From contig CANGRP010000174.1 in assembly GCA_947456005.1 (NCBI GenBank), forward strand, positions 1-5,469: DNA of 5,469 nucleotides, read 5' to 3'. Positions 1 through 5,149 of the stretch are shown here, one piece after another. This DNA is from Caulobacteraceae bacterium. Its GTDB lineage: Bacteria > Pseudomonadota > Alphaproteobacteria > Caulobacterales > Caulobacteraceae. Position 1 is the first letter of the stretch. Each line of letters starts with the position of its first letter. A program made the translations under genes and the position numbers. The notes under the pieces were generated by a model that was given only the letters and a program-made list of their open reading frames with translations, had not been told where the DNA came from and made no database searches.

Positions 1-518
1 AGGAAACAGAACAGCAGGATGTCCGCCAGGGTGAAGCGCTCTCCCGCCACCCAGGTCCGACCGGCCAGGAGTCCGTCCAGCCAGATCAGCCGGTCGCGGG
101 CGATGGCCTTGAGCTCTGCGGCGCCGTCCGCCCCCACGAGCTTGATCCGGTTGGCGAACAGGGCCCGTCCCTCCGCGGCGCGGAAGCCGTTGGCCATCGG
201 CTCGCAGATGTTCAGGTCGATGCGACGCACCCACATGCGGGTCTCGGCGCGCTCCTCGGCCGTCGCGCCGATGAGGGCCGGTCCGGCGCCGACCTCCTCG
301 AGGTACTCGCAGATCGCGGTGATCTCGGAGATCGTCTTGCCGTTGTCCAGTTCCAGAGACGGCAACTGGCCCGCCACGTTGACGGTTGAGTTGAACGGCG
401 GCCGACGGTTCTCGCCACCCATCAGGTCAACTTCCTGCTTCGGGACGTCCAGGCCCTTCTCGGCGATGAACATGCGCACGACGTGCGGGTTGGGTCCGAC
501 GGAATTGTAGAGTTTCAT
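1..518 (-). CDS. Glutathione S-transferase family protein (3' end outside window)
   Basis: Partial gene: 172 residues are readable from the ATG at 518-516, and the frame is still open at base 1, so only the C-terminal part is missing (GSTs are usually 200-230 residues). The N-terminal half fits the thioredoxin-fold GSH-binding domain: it opens MKLYNSVGPNP, has an AEKGL helix end (residues 19-23), the GQLPSLEL strand with the cis-proline at Pro53 (50-57) and the ISEITAICEYL helix (63-73). The all-helical C-terminal domain begins near residue 87 and includes FTLADI (162-167), the Thr-x-x-Asp N-capping box typical of GSTs. The start is supported by AGGAG at 530-526, 7 nt upstream, and by a good promoter just beyond it. 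Family members conjugate glutathione to electrophiles or reduce peroxides in the cytoplasm; the substrate cannot be read here, and the catalytic residue (Ser6 is possible) is uncertain. It is transcribed divergently from the crotonase gene. Confidence 0.9.
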   Translation of the reverse strand, partial: MKLYNSVGPNPHVVRMFIAEKGLDVPKQEVDLMGGENRRPPFNSTVNVAGQLPSLELDNGKTISEITAICEYLEEVGAGPALIGATAEERAETRMWVRRIDLNICEPMANGFRAAEGRALFANRIKLVGADGAAELKAIARDRLIWLDGLLAGRTWVAGERFTLADILLFCF

Positions 519-542
519 CCTGGGTCTCCTGCCTTTGGCGCG

Positions 543-571
543 ATTAGCCGGGCCACAGCGGGTCGCGTCAA
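543..571 (-). promoter_or_regulatory. Probable housekeeping promoter of the GST gene
   Basis: On the minus strand TTGACG (571-566) and GCTAAT (548-543) are separated by exactly 17 bp. The -35 and following base (TTGACGC) match the Caulobacter housekeeping -35 (TTGACGS), and GCTAAT shares its GCTA start with the -10 GCTANAWC. Transcription would begin near 535, giving a leader of about 18 nt that contains the AGGAG ribosome binding site. A second identical TTGACGC begins 17 bp further upstream (588-582). The call is from motif matching only. Confidence 0.55.
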
Positions 572-599
572 GGCGGACCATGCGTCAACCTGTGGGTGC

Positions 600-628
600 T
601 TGTCCCGATGGGGCCGCCGCGCCTAGGC
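600..628 (+). promoter_or_regulatory. Weak candidate promoter for the crotonase gene
   Basis: TTGTCCC (600-606) resembles the -35 element TTGACGS. It is followed after 14 nt by GCCTAGGC (621-628), which sits at the right distance for a Caulobacter -10 but matches GCTANAWC poorly. A start near 635 would give a leader of about 20 nt that still contains the ribosome binding site at 642-647. GCCTAGGC is also a perfect 8-bp palindrome, so it could be an operator or chance. I see no better promoter for this gene in the 136-bp divergent region. Confidence 0.22.
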
Positions 629-654
629 TGAGGTCAAACACGGGGAGACATCAC

Positions 655-1488
655 ATGACCGACCAGCCCATCCTCCTGATCGACGATCCGGCGCCGCACA
701 TCCGGCGGCTGACTCTCAACCGACCGGAAAAGCGCAACGCCCTGTCGAACGCCCTGCGCGGGGAACTCTTTGCCGCCCTGGAGGCCGCCGACAGCGATCC
801 CGCCGTCCGCGTGATCATCCTGCGGGGCGCCGGCCCATGCTTCTCCTCGGGCTATGACCTCGCCGGCGTGGGCGCCCTGCCGTTCCATACGGCTGGCGGC
901 CAGGGCCAGTGGGCCCGCCACGTGGTCGAGGGCTGTTTCCGCATGTGGGACATGGCCAAGCCCATCATCGCCCAGGTGCATGGGTGGTGCCTTGCGGGCG
1001 GCTCCGAACTGGCCGTCGCCTGCGACCTCGTCTACGTGGCTGAGGACGCCAGGATCGGCTATCCGGCCGTGCGGACCATGAGCCCTCCGGACAACCAGTA
1101 CCATGCCTGGATCGTCGGCATGCGGGCAGCTATGGAGCTGATGCTGACCGGAGATGCCTTCGACGGGCTGGAGGCCGTCCGGCTGGGCTTCGCGAACCGG
1201 GCCTTCAAGGTCGAGGACCTCGAGGGCGAGGTCCTGGCCATGGCTGAGCGGATCGCCAAGGTGGATCCGGAGCTCGCCCAGCTCAACAAGCGGCTGGTGC
1301 ACAGGCAGATGGAAGCCATGGGCATGCGGGCGGGCATCCGCGCGGGGACGGATCTCCACGCCCTTGGCTGGCACACCCCCGCCAGCCGCACCTACATGGC
1401 TGAGTTGCGGCAGGGGGTCACAAAGGCCCTGACCAGCCGGGATTCGGCTTTTGGCGACTACCGGACCGGTTCGAAGCCCGAGACCTGA
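655..1488 (+). CDS. Crotonase / enoyl-CoA hydratase family protein with one catalytic Glu replaced
   Basis: A 277-residue crotonase-fold protein, normal length for a soluble acyl-CoA hydratase/isomerase. It shows LTLNRPEKRNALS (residues 19-31), the first oxyanion-hole segment CFSSGYDLAG (62-71), the second, HGWCLAGGSELAVACDL (109-125), and LTGDAFDGLEAVRLGFAN (164-181). Glu118 aligns with Glu144 of rat mitochondrial enoyl-CoA hydratase. Exactly 20 residues on, where Glu164 would stand in GQPE, this protein has Ala138 in GYPA. It should bind acyl-CoA, but ordinary water addition may be lost or altered; isomerase, hydrolase or another crotonase reaction is possible. The ATG at 655 is chosen because GGGGAG (642-647) lies 7 nt upstream and family similarity starts there. 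The frame stays open back to a TTG at 535, but those codons look like promoter DNA. The gene stands alone between divergent GST and convergent carD. Confidence 0.93.
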   Translation: MTDQPILLIDDPAPHIRRLTLNRPEKRNALSNALRGELFAALEAADSDPAVRVIILRGAGPCFSSGYDLAGVGALPFHTAGGQGQWARHVVEGCFRMWDMAKPIIAQVHGWCLAGGSELAVACDLVYVAEDARIGYPAVRTMSPPDNQYHAWIVGMRAAMELMLTGDAFDGLEAVRLGFANRAFKVEDLEGEVLAMAERIAKVDPELAQLNKRLVHRQMEAMGMRAGIRAGTDLHALGWHTPASRTYMAELRQGVTKALTSRDSAFGDYRTGSKPET

Positions 1489-1504
1489 GCCGAGGGTGGC
1501 CCCA

Positions 1505-2017
1505 TCAGACGGAGACGGCGGCCTTCGTCAGGCTCTTGGTCAGGATTCCGATGGCCGCCTCCCGGTCGATACGCTCGATTGCGGCCACTTCGCGGGCCAT
1601 ACGGTCAAGGGCGGACTCATAGAGCTGCCGCTCTGAATAGGACTGTTCGGGTTGGTTCTCCGCCCTGTGAAGGTCGCGCACCACCTCGGCGATGGAGATC
1701 AGGTCGCCCGAGTTGATCTTGGCCTCGTACTCCTGGGCGCGGCGCGACCACATGGTGCGCTTCACCCGGGCGCGGCCCTTGAGGGTGGTCAGGGCCCGGC
1801 TGACCACATTGCCCTCCGCAAGGGACCTAAGGCCCGAGACCCGCGCCTTGGCGGTCGGCACCCGGAGAGTCATCTTCTCGTGGTCGAAGGTGATGACATA
1901 CACTTCAAGCGAGTAGCCGGCGACTTCCTGGGTCTCGATCCCCTGGACCTGCCCGACGCCGTGCGCCGGATAGACCACGTGATCGCCCACCGTGAACTGA
2001 GTACCGTCCTTGCTCAT
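1505..2017 (-). CDS. cdnL: CdnL/CarD-family RNA polymerase-binding transcription regulator
   Basis: 170 residues with the full two-domain CarD layout. Residues 8-65 are the Tudor-like RNA polymerase beta-subunit-binding domain, including FTVGDHVVYPAHGVG (8-22) and LEVYVITF (37-44). Residues 70-160 are the helical DNA-contacting domain, including TMWSRRAQEYEAKINSGD (88-105), SIAEVVRDLHR (108-118) and SYSERQLYESALDRM (126-140). Trp90 occupies the place of the conserved tryptophan that wedges into the minor groove at the upstream edge of the transcription bubble (Trp85 in Mycobacterium tuberculosis CarD). Such proteins stabilise open complexes at housekeeping and rRNA promoters; in Caulobacter CdnL supports growth and metabolism. 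The start has GAGGGG (2031-2026) 8 nt upstream. The C-terminus reads LTKAAVSV, so three residues follow the Ala-Ala pair that I recall ending Caulobacter CdnL. The gene has a long leader region and converges on the crotonase gene with a 16-bp gap. Confidence 0.96.
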   Translation of the reverse strand: MSKDGTQFTVGDHVVYPAHGVGQVQGIETQEVAGYSLEVYVITFDHEKMTLRVPTAKARVSGLRSLAEGNVVSRALTTLKGRARVKRTMWSRRAQEYEAKINSGDLISIAEVVRDLHRAENQPEQSYSERQLYESALDRMAREVAAIERIDREAAIGILTKSLTKAAVSV

Positions 2018-2040
2018 ACTGTGATCCCCTCAACGCACTT

Positions 2041-2053
2041 CGGCGGCTCGCCG
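2041..2053. repeat. Inverted repeat CGGCG-GCT-CGCCG in the carD leader
   Basis: Perfect 5-bp arms surround a 3-nt loop, ending 10 bp before the carD ribosome binding site (2031-2026). In carD mRNA it would fold as a small GC hairpin just upstream of the site and might affect translation. Five-base arms are common by chance in DNA this rich in GC. Confidence 0.35.
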
Positions 2054-2054
2054 T

Positions 2055-2065
2055 TCAGGTCCTGA
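2055..2065. repeat. Palindrome TCAGG-T-CCTGA
   Basis: An 11-bp perfect palindrome around one central base, 38 bp upstream of the carD start codon. It has the form of a small operator. The same CAGG/CCTG half-sites recur in reversed order at 2136-2146. Confidence 0.4.
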
Positions 2066-2092
2066 CCTTCCGCCCGGGACAAACTCTCCTGC

Positions 2093-2109
2093 CCCGCAAA
2101 ACATGCGGG
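2093..2109. repeat. Stem-loop CCCGCA-AAACA-TGCGGG
   Basis: A perfect 6-bp stem closes a 5-nt A-rich loop, or TGTTT in carD-sense RNA. Neither strand continues into a run of T, so an intrinsic terminator is unlikely. It could be a leader hairpin of the carD transcript or a protein-binding site; function unknown. Confidence 0.4.
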
Positions 2110-2135
2110 TTCGGCTCAGTCTGTTTCCGATGGCT

Positions 2136-2146
2136 TCCTGTCAGGA
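2136..2146. repeat. Palindrome TCCTG-T-CAGGA
   Basis: An 11-bp perfect palindrome around one central T. It uses the half-sites of the palindrome at 2055-2065 in swapped order, with centres 81 bp apart. It overlaps the only -35-like hexamer I see for carD, so binding here could affect initiation; that is inference. Confidence 0.38.
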
Positions 2147-2190
2147 CACCCTTCGCCTTCCGGGGGCGGAGGTCGACGGCGAGCGACGAC

Positions 2191-2202
2191 TTGTGAACAC
2201 AA
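2191..2202. repeat. Inverted repeat TTGTG-AA-CACAA
   Basis: Perfect 5-bp arms around a 2-bp centre, with more A/T than its surroundings. It is operator-like in form and lies 174 bp upstream of the carD start. It does not match the usual spacing of an FNR/FixK box (TTGAT-N4-ATCAA) or a CRP site, so no regulator is assigned. Confidence 0.4.
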
Positions 2203-2270
2203 TCGCCCCGACGGGACTCCGAAGGGGCTGTGGACGCGTATCACAAAACTGAGATCAAAGAAAGGCTTGC

Positions 2271-2281
2271 GCCGCGTCGGC
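2271..2281 (-). terminator. Weak possible fdxA terminator
   Basis: Directly after the fdxA stop the minus strand reads GCCG-ACG-CGGC, a 4-bp GC stem. It is followed after a few bases by a pyrimidine-rich CCTTTCTTTG. The stem is short and the T run is interrupted, so an intrinsic terminator is only suggested. Confidence 0.22.
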
Positions 2282-2282
2282 C

Positions 2283-2624
2283 TCAGGAGCCCTTGCCTGG
2301 CTTCTCGCTGAAATACTTCTCGAACTTGTCGGTTTCACGCTCAAAGTCCGCGCCGTCCGCCGGCGGCTCACCCTTCAGGGTGATGTTCGGCCAGACCTTG
2401 GCGTAATCGGTATTGATGCGCAGCCACTTGCCGTCCGGCGTATCCTCGGTATCCGGCTTGATCGCATCCACCGGGCACTCGGGCTCGCAGACCCCGCAGT
2501 CGATGCACTCATCGGGGTTGATGACGAGGAAGTTCTCGCCCTCGTAGAAGCAGTCGACCGGACACACCTCCACACAGTCCATGAACTTACATTTGATGCA
2601 GGGGTCCATGACAATGTAGGTCAT
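2283..2624 (-). CDS. fdxA: Seven-iron ferredoxin FdxA ([3Fe-4S][4Fe-4S])
   Basis: A 113-residue low-potential electron carrier of the cytoplasm, very like Azotobacter vinelandii ferredoxin I. Allowing for the initiator Met, every cluster cysteine is in place: Cys9, Cys17 and Cys50 for the [3Fe-4S] cluster, and Cys21, Cys40, Cys43 and Cys46 for the [4Fe-4S] cluster. The two non-ligand cysteines of the family are present as Cys12 and Cys25. The CIKCKFMDCVEVCPVDCFYEG segment (residues 9-29) and the second CIDCGVCEPECP motif (40-51) flank the shared FLVINPDE core. The family C-terminal extension with VWPNIT is present, and a charged FERETDKFEKYF tail follows. The ribosome binding site is weak (GAGAG at 2634-2630, 5 nt upstream). 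A tandem 7-bp repeat, GAGCCCG twice (2647-2634), lies in the leader. The gene has its own candidate promoter, so it need not depend on the acylase transcript. The redox partner is unknown. Confidence 0.97.
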   Translation of the reverse strand: MTYIVMDPCIKCKFMDCVEVCPVDCFYEGENFLVINPDECIDCGVCEPECPVDAIKPDTEDTPDGKWLRINTDYAKVWPNITLKGEPPADGADFERETDKFEKYFSEKPGKGS

Positions 2625-2656
2625 CGCGGCTCTCGGGCTCCGGGCTCAGGGCGCTT

Positions 2657-2685
2657 CCGGCGCGGGTTCTCGCGGTCCGCGCCGG
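2657..2685. repeat. Perfect 9-bp inverted repeat around the fdxA -10
   Basis: CCGGCGCGG and CCGCGCCGG are separated by 11 bases. All nine pairs match. In RNA from the acylase gene this would be a strong hairpin 23 nt past the stop codon, but no T run follows, so it is not a classical intrinsic terminator. Because the spacer holds the presumed fdxA -10, it could instead be an operator. Both readings are inference. Confidence 0.55.
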
Positions 2686-2694
2686 GGTTGTCAA
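2666..2694 (-). promoter_or_regulatory. Probable fdxA promoter
   Basis: On the minus strand a perfect TTGACA (2694-2689) is followed 15 nt later by GCGAGAAC (2673-2666). GCGAGAAC agrees with the Caulobacter -10 GCTANAWC at all specified positions except one. Counting the -35 as seven bases gives a spacer of 14, within the 10-14 of that consensus. Transcription would begin near 2659, with a leader of about 35 nt. The -10 lies between the arms of the inverted repeat at 2657-2685. Confidence 0.5.
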
Positions 2695-2707
2695 TGCCGC
2701 CCGCCGT

Positions 2708-5092
2708 TCAGCGCGCCGGCGACAGTTTCAGGACCCGCTCCGTCGCCGCCTCCACCGCCTCGCGGCTGTAGACCAGCGGGAGGTAGCCGCCCTTCACCCA
2801 GATCGGGAAAAGGTCCCGGGCGTGGGGGCTGTCCACATCCCCGGACTGGCCGGGCGTGTTGATGAACCGGCTGGCGTCCCAGTTCCCCACGTCCAGCACC
2901 ATCCGGAAGGAGGCGCCGGACATCACGCGGAAGTCCTCGGCGCGCCAGGACGCCGCCAGAGGCGAAAGGGAGGTCCCGGCCATGGGCGCCGGCCCCACGC
3001 TCAGTCCCGCACGGTCTGCATCACCGGCGAGCGGCGCCAGGACGTGGGTGAACCCGGCCTGATGCAGTCGCCCCCAGGTCCAGGCCGACGGATCTGGTCC
3101 CAGTCGGACTTCGACCTCTGCGACGGCCGCTTGAAGGCTCTGCAGGAGGAGTGCGTCCCGCGCCGCCGCGGGATCGGGCCCCAGGGCGCTGTCAGGGGCG
3201 TCCAGGAGGTCCATCACCGCCGCCAGGTCGCCACCGCCGACGAGGGCGCGGGCCGCCTCCGGTACAGCCTTGGCGACCACCGCGGGTCCCAGGTGCTTGC
3301 CGGTCCATGTCAGGTAGATCGAGGCCGCCACGCTGTCGGCGCTCGCCCTGCCGTCCCAGCCGCGCATGAGGTCCAGCGCCCGGGCGGTGAGGGGAACTTC
3401 GGACTTCAGGGGCGCCAACAGCTTGAGCAGGCGTCTGGAGGTGATGTCCGTCGGATCCGTCTGGAGGGCCATGGCGGCCTCGAGGCTGATCCTGCCGCCG
3501 CCGCCCAGCACCTCGTCGATCCTCTGCTGGCGAGCCGGGTTCGCCCATTCGAAGCCGACCTTGCGCTCGGCGACGGGATAGTCAGCGGGTAGGTTCATGG
3601 CGTTCGCCGTCGCGATGAAGCCCTCTGCTGGGTCCACCCGCGAAGGCAGTTGGTCGTGGGACAGAAAGCCCCGCCACTCGTAGCGCCCATCGCCGGGGAC
3701 CGGCAGCAGTCCGTCCCAGTTGGGCCGGGCCGGCGTCCGTCCCGCGGCGACCCAGCCGATCCGCCCCGAGACGTCGGCATAGACCTGGTTCTCGCTGGGG
3801 GTTCCCCAGTTCGCCAGGGCGGCCTTGAATTCGGGCCAGGAACGGGCGTTCATATAGCCGAGGGAGCCGAAGTAGGCGCTGGCGCCGGGCTCGGCCCAGA
3901 CGGAGCGCAGGGCGAAGGCCTTGCGTCCGGAGGGATCGGCATGGATCACAGGGCCGTGGCGGGTGAACCGGAGCTCCACCTCCCGCGGCGCTTCACCGCG
4001 CACCTCGATGCGCTCACGTACGGTCTCCATCCGCGCCCATCCCTCTCCTGACCTGTAGAGGCCAGGGTCCTGGGGCGAGGTCTCGTAGACGTAGAGGTCC
4101 TCCTGGTCGGAGTAGAAGATGGTGAGGCCGAAGGCGATCGCTCCGTTGTGGCCGATGGACACCCCCGGCAAGGCGGGCTCGCCGGCGCCGATCACCGACA
4201 GGCCCGGGGCCTCCAGGTGGGCGACATAGCGCAGGGAGGGCAGGCCGTGGTCCCGGTGCGGATCGTTGGCCAGGATGGGTCGCCCCGTCGTGGTCTTCGA
4301 CGGCGCGATCGTCCAGTTGTTCGACCCCTGGGAATCGGGGAGCGAAGCCTCCGCCGCCAGGCGCCGGCGGGCGGAGTCGAACCGGACCCCGCGGGTGGCC
4401 AGTGTGTAATCCTTCAGGACGTCGGCAGGGATGGCGCAGGGGTCGAGACCCTCCGGGACCGTCGAGGTCCAGTCCGGCTCCAGCTTCTTGAACAGGCGGT
4501 CCGCGCCGGGGCCTCCGGCGCAGAGGATCCGGGCCCGTGCGACCTCCATCCCGGCGTTCCGGGTCAGGCCGTGGCTGCGGATGCGGACCACGTCCTCGGG
4601 CGCCCAGAGGTCGGGTCGGGTTCCGGCGATCCGGAACTCCCGGGGCAGGGGACGGCCGCCGTTGAGGATCTCGCCGACATAGGCGTTGATCCCCGCCACA
4701 AAGGCCTCCGTGTCGGATTTGGCCGAGGCGCCGTAGGCGGCCCATTCAGCGGCCATGTCCCCACGATACAGGAACAGCCGCGCCGCACGGTCCTGCTCGG
4801 CGAAATCCGGACCGAAGTCCCGCGCCAGCAGGCCCAACCCCCGCTTGCGCCAGAGGTCGATCTGCCAGAGCCGGTCCCGGGCGGCGTTGTAGCCCTGCAC
4901 GAAGAAGGCGTCCCGGGCCGACTGGGCGTAGATATGGGGCACTCCCCAGCGGTCGATCCGGATCTCGGCGGGGGCCGAGAGGCCGGCCACCTTGCGGGTC
5001 TCCTCGGGCGGTTTCGCGGCGAGTGCCGACGCCCCGGGTGCAAGGAGGCTCGCAAAGATCAGGACCCATACGCCCGCCAGTCTCGCCTTCAT
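2708..5092 (-). CDS. Exported penicillin-acylase-family Ntn hydrolase (peptidase family S45)
   Basis: A 794-residue single-chain precursor of a periplasmic N-terminal-nucleophile amidase. Residues 1-25 form a Sec signal peptide (KAR, hydrophobic core, Ala-Leu-Ala). The alpha chain includes RIDRWGVPHIYAQSARDAFF (45-64). Self-cleavage is expected at Gly256/Ser257 in DSQGSNNW, freeing Ser257 as nucleophile. Counting from Ser257 as beta-1, several sites fall on Escherichia coli penicillin G acylase numbering: calcium ligands Asp329 and Asp332 (beta-73, -76) and oxyanion Asn497 (beta-241). His279 is beta-23, as in cephalosporin and acyl-homoserine-lactone acylases. GHNGAIAFGLT (314-324) and the C-terminal GQSGDVDSPHARD (748-760) are family hallmarks. 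The only two cysteines, Cys191 and Cys219, are in the alpha chain. The start has GGGAGG (5105-5100) 7 nt upstream. The enzyme cleaves an amide-linked acyl group, but the substrate (acyl-homoserine lactone, acyl-amino acid or lipopeptide) cannot be read. It follows the S4 gene by 57 bp and precedes fdxA by 83 bp. Confidence 0.94.
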   Translation of the reverse strand: MKARLAGVWVLIFASLLAPGASALAAKPPEETRKVAGLSAPAEIRIDRWGVPHIYAQSARDAFFVQGYNAARDRLWQIDLWRKRGLGLLARDFGPDFAEQDRAARLFLYRGDMAAEWAAYGASAKSDTEAFVAGINAYVGEILNGGRPLPREFRIAGTRPDLWAPEDVVRIRSHGLTRNAGMEVARARILCAGGPGADRLFKKLEPDWTSTVPEGLDPCAIPADVLKDYTLATRGVRFDSARRRLAAEASLPDSQGSNNWTIAPSKTTTGRPILANDPHRDHGLPSLRYVAHLEAPGLSVIGAGEPALPGVSIGHNGAIAFGLTIFYSDQEDLYVYETSPQDPGLYRSGEGWARMETVRERIEVRGEAPREVELRFTRHGPVIHADPSGRKAFALRSVWAEPGASAYFGSLGYMNARSWPEFKAALANWGTPSENQVYADVSGRIGWVAAGRTPARPNWDGLLPVPGDGRYEWRGFLSHDQLPSRVDPAEGFIATANAMNLPADYPVAERKVGFEWANPARQQRIDEVLGGGGRISLEAAMALQTDPTDITSRRLLKLLAPLKSEVPLTARALDLMRGWDGRASADSVAASIYLTWTGKHLGPAVVAKAVPEAARALVGGGDLAAVMDLLDAPDSALGPDPAAARDALLLQSLQAAVAEVEVRLGPDPSAWTWGRLHQAGFTHVLAPLAGDADRAGLSVGPAPMAGTSLSPLAASWRAEDFRVMSGASFRMVLDVGNWDASRFINTPGQSGDVDSPHARDLFPIWVKGGYLPLVYSREAVEAATERVLKLSPAR

Positions 5093-5110
5093 GTCATCGC
5101 CTCCCGCTTT

Positions 5111-5132
5111 CCCCGGACGCTAGGCGCCGGGG
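5111..5132. repeat. GC-rich hairpin between the S4 and acylase genes
   Basis: CCCCGG (5111-5116) pairs with CCGGGG (5127-5132), and inside them CGC (5118-5120) pairs with GCG (5124-5126) around a TAG loop, with one bulged A at 5117. In leftward mRNA the stem ends 5 nt before the acylase ribosome binding site. It could modulate acylase translation or separate S4 from acylase expression. No T run follows, so it is not a standard terminator. Confidence 0.45.
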
Positions 5133-5149
5133 CGGGACAGGGCAAGGGC

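Larger units (their letters stand above)
2018..2282 (-). promoter_or_regulatory. 265-bp fdxA-carD intergenic region, presumed carD promoter/leader
   Basis: This is the longest non-coding stretch in the window and must hold the carD promoter unless carD is read from fdxA. I find no convincing -35/-10 pair; the nearest -35-like hexamer is CTGACA on the minus strand (2144-2139), with no good -10 behind it. The region is unusually rich in short inverted repeats: a CGGCG/CGCCG hairpin, two 11-bp CAGG/CCTG palindromes, a 6-bp stem with a 5-nt loop, and TTGTG-AA-CACAA. I see no start codon with coding-like sequence on either strand. The regulatory call is inferred from length and position. Confidence 0.5.

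Noticed and set aside
535..654. N-terminal extension of the crotonase from TTG 535 or ATG 580
   Set aside because: The frame is open, but this stretch has no family similarity and no well-placed ribosome binding site. The ATG at 655 has GGGGAG at 7 nt, and the crotonase fold begins there.
634..1374. 246-codon open frame antisense to the crotonase
   Set aside because: It mirrors the GC-rich codon pattern of the gene on the other strand and shows no recognisable domain, while the crotonase motifs are unambiguous.
1652..2065. 137-codon plus-strand open frame opposite carD
   Set aside because: It lies almost entirely over the highly conserved CarD coding sequence and has no recognisable fold.
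2236..2260. FNR/FixK-like or extended -10 site in the fdxA-carD gap
   Set aside because: Only one TTGAT half-site is present on the minus strand (2258-2254), with no ATCAA partner at the right spacing. The nearby TGTGATACG has no matching -35.
2685..2707. Intrinsic terminator for the acylase gene
   Set aside because: The strong inverted repeat nearby (2657-2685) is not followed by a T run on the minus strand, so it is listed as a repeat rather than a terminator.
2822..3592. 256-codon plus-strand open frame opposite the acylase C-terminal half
   Set aside because: Low-complexity Gly/Arg/Gln composition and no motif; the acylase reading frame on the other strand is intact and conserved.
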